Positions 58,797-64,000 of a stretch of DNA of 64,000 bases are shown here, in pieces. A program made the translations under genes and the position numbers. Every line of letters begins with the position of its first letter. Positions within the stretch are counted from its first letter, which is position 1. The notes beneath the pieces are model-generated. The model was not told where the DNA came from. It saw only the letters and a list, made by a program, of their open reading frames with translations, and did not search any database. The stretch is from Diabrotica undecimpunctata. Taxonomy: Eukaryota > Arthropoda > Insecta > Coleoptera > Chrysomelidae. The stretch covers positions 113,996,049 through 114,060,048 of the forward strand of contig NC_092808.1 of assembly GCF_040954645.1 (NCBI RefSeq). The letters are read 5' to 3'.

Positions 58797-60197
58797 GATA
58801 TTTCAAGTCTTGGTGCGCCAAGCAATAATTAGCTAATTAATTTTTTTGATTAATTAAAATTATTTAAATGATATGATTATTACTCTATCACAATTTTAAT
58901 TCTTTTATCTCAGGGTTAAATTCGTGCTTCAATATCTATGCTATTACATGTGAAAGATAAGGTCCAGAGAATACCGGAATAATAAAAAACACATATGATC
59001 TAACACTATATATTGAAATAAAAATAATGAAATAATTTACACTCAAAAGTTTTCAATAAACAAATCTCATATAAGGATTCTCAAAATTTTGTTCTCCGTA
59101 CGTGAACAATCAAAAATTAATGGTACAAACAATATTAATTGAAATCTCAAAATCCCAAACTATTCTAACTCTCCTAATCCAAATATTTATATCATTTCTA
59201 AATTACGTGTAAAAATTGTGTTATCAATAAAAGAAAAAACTGCAGAAAACAAAAATATCTCTCTCTGATGATGAGTGGTCCAAATCCTTGTTCCTTGTTG
59301 ACTGTATTATCTCCTCTCAACTGCTCCCTATGTAATCAGCAATCTTACAACAGATTGTTGCAAGTATATCGTCCTTAATGATCTCCTTCAAAAGCACAAA
59401 TCATTCAAATTATGATAGCCTTTCTCCTCTCGATACACTGAATCTCTCGTTGGCCCGAGTGATAAAATGACTCTTGGAATATCTTCTCTTTACGATAAAC
59501 TGAATCTCTCTTTGGCCTGAACAGTGACTCTTGGAATATAAGTAGAAAAATATGACTTACAATATTTGGCTGCTATAGCTTCTGTCAGATACACTAACTC
59601 CACAAAAACTCACTAACATTCAACACTACTGCTTGCTACTTCTTCGGAATCGCCAGAGAACAAACAATGTTCTTCTCAAAGACTTGGAAACCAACTAACT
59701 ATATCTTTTTTCTCTCCTCAATCTCGCTAAACTTTCTCCCACACACTTATCCCACCTTTTTCAATCTCCGCCAATCACAACTCGTCACAATTCCCCCATT
59801 TCTTCATTTCGATAACAAACAAATTTTTACCTATAATTATAAATTTCCTAAAACTTATTTACAAATACTATTTTTCTATAAATCTTAAAAACTAACAAAA
59901 ACCTCTTTCTATAATCCTCTATTGTCTTTAATCACTACACTAATGTATTTGTAAAAACCCGTTTCAATTTGTCTTTTGTTTCACTTAAACTTATGCGGGT
60001 CAACTGAAGTATAACAAAGAAATGATTGATGCAAAGCTTACATTTTGTTTGGTACAGGTAATTCAAAGATTTAATAACTTTCCTTCTCCGAAATGTTTGT
60101 TGGATATTATCCTACTTATCTGAATTATTTTAATGTTTTTGAACTTTGAAATATTTTTAAACAAACCAATATTTTCTTGATTTTACATATCATAACA
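58794..60197 (-). repeat. 3' LTR (1404 bp)
   Basis: On the plus strand TGTGATATTTCAAGTC...ATATCATAACA; in element sense TGTTATGATATG...ATATCACA. Almost identical to 61971-63374. Confidence 0.93.
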
Positions 60198-60209
60198 AAT
60201 CCCCGCCAT
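60198..60209 (-). promoter_or_regulatory. Polypurine tract
   Basis: In element sense ATGGCGGGGATT abuts the 3' LTR, the normal site of the plus-strand primer. Confidence 0.65.
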
Positions 60210-60291
60210 TTGATCTGCCGAAAACTCTTTGTTAAATTTTAAAATGACAAAAGTTTTCCAGGATCAAATCATTTCACTATGTTATTAAAAT

Positions 60292-60717
60292 CTATTCATG
60301 ATATTGATAGATGTCGTGAATGTTAAAAATACCCCGTATATTTCCGGTCTCTATGTGCGCTAATTCATAACTATTCACCCCATTTTCCGTATTGACCCTA
60401 TATGGACCTTCAAATATCGGCATCAATTTAGCACAAACACCATTTTGTAAATTCGACACCCTCAGTGCCTTCACTAAAACTTTATCTCCTTTCTGGAATT
60501 TGATCGGCCTTCTTCTTCGGGTTCTCTCTTGTCTTTGGAGATATTTCTCTCCACTTCGTCTCAATCTTCTTTGAACCAACTCGATCACTTCTTCGTATTG
60601 TCTGGGGGCGGTGTCTTCCCACGGTCTTGTAGGCATTGTTCCTTTCATTATATATAAAGGCGTCTCTTTGGTAACCGTATTTGGAGCACAATTCAAATAG
60701 GTCTCGATCTCAAACAC
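60292..60717 (-). pseudogene. Integrase C-terminal part (truncated pol)
   Basis: About 140 residues on the minus strand. VFEIETYLNCAPNTVTKETP and YIMKGTMPTRPWE correspond to the A+N....T..SP....G..P.LP block after the catalytic Glu of gypsy integrases. FQKGDKVLVKA and LMPIFEGPYRV are the GPY/F chromatin/DNA-binding module (family F..GD.V.V+.......KL.P.Y.GPY.V). The protein ends 94 bases before the LTR, without a chromodomain or env. Its start is a deletion junction with gag at ~60715, where the frames differ. Confidence 0.85.
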
Positions 60718-61598
60718 TTTTCTGTCCCATTTTCAAACTCATCTTCCTTGCTTTCATACCATAACGCTGCTCCTTCTTTTAAATGGTTTCTAATTGTTTC
60801 TTTGCAATCGTCAAAATATCTAGTATGTTGTAATTTGGTTTTCAAATTTTTAACAAACGGTACTGGGTGTGTTTTCCGAATATCCCCGCCAAATTGTATT
60901 TTTATGTCACCCGGACTTTGGATGAGTACTTCTCTCCTGTCTCCCATCTCTCGTTGTTTTCTGATATCCTCAATTTGTTTTTCTATTTCTTTCTTGTCTT
61001 CTTGTAAAGCCATTTCAAATTTTGTTTCTAACTGTTCTAATTCCTTTTTCTGTACAGTCTCAATTTTCTTGATCTTATTTTCTACTTTCTTTTCTTGTTC
61101 TTCCATTTTATTTTTAATTTCATTAATCTCTTCTAGTTGTTGTATCAGTTCTTTCTTTATCCCCTCAACACATCCTTTAATTTCCTGTTCATAGTTTTCC
61201 AAACGCTGCTCTATATTGCTCATTGTTTGTTTTGTTTCCTCCATTTTTAGTGATGTTTCTTGTTGATTTCTATCCATTGTTTGTTTTGTTTCCTCCATTT
61301 TTAGTGATGTTTCTTGTTGATTTCTATCCATTGTTTGTTTTGTTTCCTCCATTTTTAGTGATGTTTCTTGTTGATTTCTATCCATTTTTTGTGACTGGAG
61401 TTGCATTAGTTGTAATATTTTATCTATTCCTGATAGTTCTTTTTTCTCCTCAACTATTGTCACATTTCCTTCATTATCCGATACTTCTTCCAAAATTGTT
61501 TCATCTTCTCTGTTATCCTCCTTCCTTTCCTGCATTTTACTTTGCCTCCTTGTGACAGACATGTTGTTACTTTTTGTTATTGTTTTTGTCCCCGCCAA
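60693..61598 (-). CDS. gag: Gag N-terminal region, coiled coil (truncated)
   Basis: 301 residues, highly charged. After an acidic stretch (DNEGNVTIVEEKKELSGIDK), three tandem 18-residue repeats (MDRNQQETSLKMEETKQT) lead into a long Glu/Lys coiled coil (to ~residue 215). A globular start (KTHPVPFVKNLKTKL, DDCKETIRNHLKEGAALWYE) matches the beginning of a Retrotrans_gag capsid domain. After ENGTEK the frame runs through the deletion junction and stops a few residues on, so most of the capsid domain and any zinc knuckle are lost. The start Met lies ~370 bases inside the 5' LTR. The truncated protein may still be made, but could hardly form particles alone. Confidence 0.82.
   Translation of the reverse strand: MAGTKTITKSNNMSVTRRQSKMQERKEDNREDETILEEVSDNEGNVTIVEEKKELSGIDKILQLMQLQSQKMDRNQQETSLKMEETKQTMDRNQQETSLKMEETKQTMDRNQQETSLKMEETKQTMSNIEQRLENYEQEIKGCVEGIKKELIQQLEEINEIKNKMEEQEKKVENKIKKIETVQKKELEQLETKFEMALQEDKKEIEKQIEDIRKQREMGDRREVLIQSPGDIKIQFGGDIRKTHPVPFVKNLKTKLQHTRYFDDCKETIRNHLKEGAALWYESKEDEFENGTEKCLRSRPI
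61222..61386 (-). repeat. In-frame 54-bp tandem repeats in the second gag
   Basis: Three near-identical 54-bp units, each 18 residues of coiled coil. Same design as the 75-bp repeats in the gag at 1618-3021, with an unrelated repeat sequence. Confidence 0.93.
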
Positions 61599-61947
61599 AT
61601 GTGAAATTTTACAACACTCTATATGTTTCAGAACACGACAATATTTCTCCCCAAATGTATTAAATTTTCACGACAAATATCAAATATGCAATCAGTAAAA
61701 TTCAAATAATTCAAAATAAATATCAAATGTACGATTGGAAAAGAAAATAAATTAAATAATTCAATAGCAATAAATATCCACTAACTACGATCAATCAATA
61801 AATCAAATTTATATTCCCTGGAAAAATTGTCAAAATACTTTCAAATTCAAATTCCCTCAATGTTATATGTTTTTATCTCTGGATCACCTGTACTTATTCC
61901 AGATCTCTTTCCCTTCCTTCAAATGTAAAGCTGCGATATTTTCAAGC

Positions 61948-61965
61948 CCCACGTTTTGGAAGCCA
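61948..61965 (-). promoter_or_regulatory. Probable primer-binding site
   Basis: In element sense TGGCTTCCAAAACGTGGG begins five bases after the 5' LTR, with the leading TGG expected from a tRNA 3' end. tRNA not identified. Confidence 0.55.
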
Positions 61966-61970
61966 GTTAT

Positions 61971-63370
61971 TGTGATATTTCAAGTCTTGGTGCGCCAAGC
62001 AATAATTAGCTAATTAATTTTTTTGATTAATTAAAATTATTTAAATGATATGATTATTACTCTATCACAATTTTAATTCTTTTATCTCAGGGTTAAATTC
62101 GTGCTTCAATATCTATGCTATTACATGTGAAAGATAAGGTCCAGAGAATACCGGAATAATAAAAAACACATATGATCTAACACTATATATTGAAATAAAA
62201 ATAATGAAATAATTTACACTCAAAAGTTTTCAATAAACAAATCTCATATAAGGATTCTCAAAATTTTGTTCTCCGTACGTGAACAATCAAAAATTAATGG
62301 TACAAACAATATTAATTGAAATCTCAAAATCCCAAACTATTCTAACTCTCCTAATCCAAATATTTATATCCTTTCTAAATTACGTGTAAAAATTGTGTTA
62401 TCAATAAAAGAAAAAACTGCAGAAAACAAAAATATCTCTCTCTGATGATGAGTGGTCCAAATCCTTGTTCCTTGTTGACTGTATTATCTCCTCTCAACTG
62501 CTCCCTATGTAATCAGCAATCTTACAACAGATTGTTGCAAGTATATCGTCCTTAATGATCTCCTTCAAAAGCACAAATCATTCAAATTATGATAGCCTTT
62601 CTCCTCTCGATACACTGAATCTCTCGTTGGCCCGAGTGATAAAATGACTCTTGGAATATCTTCTCTTTACGATAAACTGAATCTCTCTTTGGCCTGAACA
62701 GTGACTCTTGGAATATAAGTAGAAAAATATGACTTACAATATTTGGCTGCTATAGCTTCTGTCAGATACACTAACTCCACAAAAACTCACTAACATTCAA
62801 CACTACTGCTTGCTACTTCTTCGGAATCGCCAGAGAACAAACAATGTTCTTCTCAAAGACTTGGAAACCAACTAACTATATCTTTTTTCTCTCCTCAATC
62901 TCGCTAAACTTTCTCCCACACACTTATCCCACCTTTTTCAATCTCCGCCAATCACAACTCGTCACAATTCCCCCATTTCTTCATTTCGATAACAAACAAA
63001 TTTTTACCTATAATTATAAATTTCCTAAAACTTATTTACAAATACTATTTTTCTATAAATCTTAAAAACTAACAAAAACCTCTTTCTATAATCCTCTATT
63101 GTCTTTAATCACTACACTAATGTATTTGTAAAAACCCGTTTCAATTTGTCTTTTGTTTCACTTAAACTTATGCGGGTCAACTGAAGTATAACAAAGAAAT
63201 GATTGATGCAAAGCTTACATTTTGTTTGGTACAGGTAATTCAAAGATTTAATAACTTTCCTTCTCCGAAATGTTTGTTGGATATTATCCTACTTATCTGA
63301 ATTATTTTAATGTTTTTGAACTTTGAAATATTTTTAAACAAACCAATATTTTCTTGATTTTACATATCAT

Positions 63371-63374
<4 letters not shown>
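61971..63374 (-). repeat. 5' LTR (1404 bp)
   Basis: Near-identical to 58794-60197 and followed by the TA tract. It contains the promoter for the element transcript reading leftward; exact TATA and start site not assigned. The 73-residue open stretch inside each LTR is present only because the LTRs are copies. Confidence 0.93.

Positions 63375-63423
<49 letters not shown>
63375..63423. repeat. TA microsatellite, right of the 1404-bp-LTR element
   Basis: About 24 TA units starting directly after the LTR end. Confidence 0.95.
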
Positions 63424-63426
<3 letters not shown>

Positions 63427-64000
63427 GTTTGAAACATAATTGACATTTTAAAAATTCCTCACTTACTAACTATTCTGATGTTTTGGCAACGCTGTGGGGT
63501 TCTGACGTCGTAAATCTTGAATGACGTGCACGCATTTTTATATGAAAAATACTATATATACATTTTCTTACGTTACAAATATTACGAGTCATTTCGGGAC
63601 ATTTTGATGACGTTTAGAACAATTCTAGATTTTTAATTCTTCTTTTTTTTTTAGAAAGACTTTTCTAAATAAAATAAATCTTACTGAACTCCCGTAAGAA
63701 AGTGTAATTCTAAAATTAATTAGTTTTATAACATCATACCTTCCCTCTGACAATTCAAGATTTTTTTTATTATCGTATTTACAAAATGAAAAAAAAACTC
63801 TTAATATAAATATTAGTCGATAATGTGTATATGTGTCTACTAACAAATAAATATTTTTATGCTTTGTCAAAATTTTATATCATCTTATACTGACCTATGA
63901 TTAACATAATAAACAATGTACCACTTGCTTATTTTACAGTTTTCACTTTTAATAATTACTTCAAATTAAAACATATTTTATACAAATTCAAATTGCAGGT
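63424..64000. other. A+T-rich flank, no gene seen
   Basis: Contains the right copy of the 35-bp inverted pair (63522-63556). Nothing coding is supported. Confidence 0.45.
63522..63556 (-). repeat. 35-bp inverted repeat, right copy
   Basis: Exact reverse complement of 57762-57796. Similarity falls off outside the 35 bases on the inner side and is weak on the outer side. Confidence 0.9.

Larger units (their letters stand above)
58794..63374 (-). mobile_element. Ty3/gypsy-like element with 1404-bp LTRs and pol deleted
   Basis: 4581 bp, coding strand minus. LTRs at 61971-63374 (5') and 58794-60197 (3'). Inside are only a gag N-terminal part and the end of integrase; protease, RT, RNase H and the integrase catalytic core are missing. 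The LTRs have the same length and I noted one difference (A at ~59191 versus C at ~62368), so insertion is recent although the copy cannot make its own enzymes. It sits inside a TA microsatellite. Confidence 0.88.

Noticed and set aside
59255..59290. CTGATGATGAG word inside the LTR as a possible hammerhead core
   Set aside because: No matching GAAA and no pairing stems downstream.
59667..59888. 73-residue open stretch repeated at 62844-63065
   Set aside because: Lies inside both LTRs and is duplicated only because the LTRs are copies; no coding evidence.
61223..61555. 110-residue plus-strand open stretch with repeated LFPPFLVMFLVDFYPLFV-like units
   Set aside because: Antisense shadow of the 54-bp repeats in the second gag.

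Overview
The window is about 64 kb of strongly A+T-rich, intron-poor eukaryotic DNA made almost entirely of transposable elements at different stages of decay. No host gene, tRNA, rRNA or CRISPR array could be supported. The mix (piggyBac, pogo, Tc1/mariner, jockey-, CR1/Daphne- and RTE-like LINEs, Ty3/gypsy elements, foldback elements, a Penelope-like palindrome, long TA microsatellites) points to an insect with a large repeat-rich genome. A beetle is my best guess, but species cannot be read from the sequence.

Region by region. 0.6-8.2 kb: a decayed piggyBac transposase on the minus strand is split by a complete Ty3/gypsy retrotransposon (1184-7513) with identical 273-bp LTRs, a GTAC target duplication and intact gag and pol frames. 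8.4-17.4 kb: LINE fragments and a 0.97-kb foldback element. 17.4-19.4 kb: a jockey-type LINE remnant abutting a Tc1/mariner fragment. 21.6-24.1 kb: a 2.5-kb endonuclease/RT LINE. 24.9-26.0 kb: a LINE 3' end split by an element with perfect 29-bp inverted termini. 27-33 kb: more LINE ruins. 34.7-39 kb: a Tc1-like start, a degenerate tandem array of about 140-bp units and a 1.6-kb pogo-like element with both termini. 40.8-42.2 kb: a solo LTR inside a TA microsatellite. 43.2-44.8 kb: a nearly perfect 1.59-kb palindrome carrying a hammerhead-ribozyme-like motif on each arm. 44.8-47.1 kb: two LINE remnants. 52.9-54.1 kb: two foldback elements side by side. 56.7-57.3 kb: a gypsy pol remnant. 58.8-63.4 kb: an LTR element with nearly identical 1404-bp LTRs but almost all of pol deleted, also sitting in a TA microsatellite.

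The most notable object is the intact gypsy element. Its Pol does not stop after integrase: it runs on into a region resembling a TARG1/OARD1-type macro domain (an ADP-ribosyl hydrolase fold), followed by a CCCH zinc finger. Its Gag opens with a SAP-like DNA-binding motif. This looks like a retrotransposon that has captured a host ADP-ribose-processing domain and is young enough to be, or to have recently been, mobile. Other leads are the hammerhead-bearing palindrome, the apparent preference of a long-LTR family for TA microsatellites, and a recently inserted but pol-less element that must have used enzymes from a relative.
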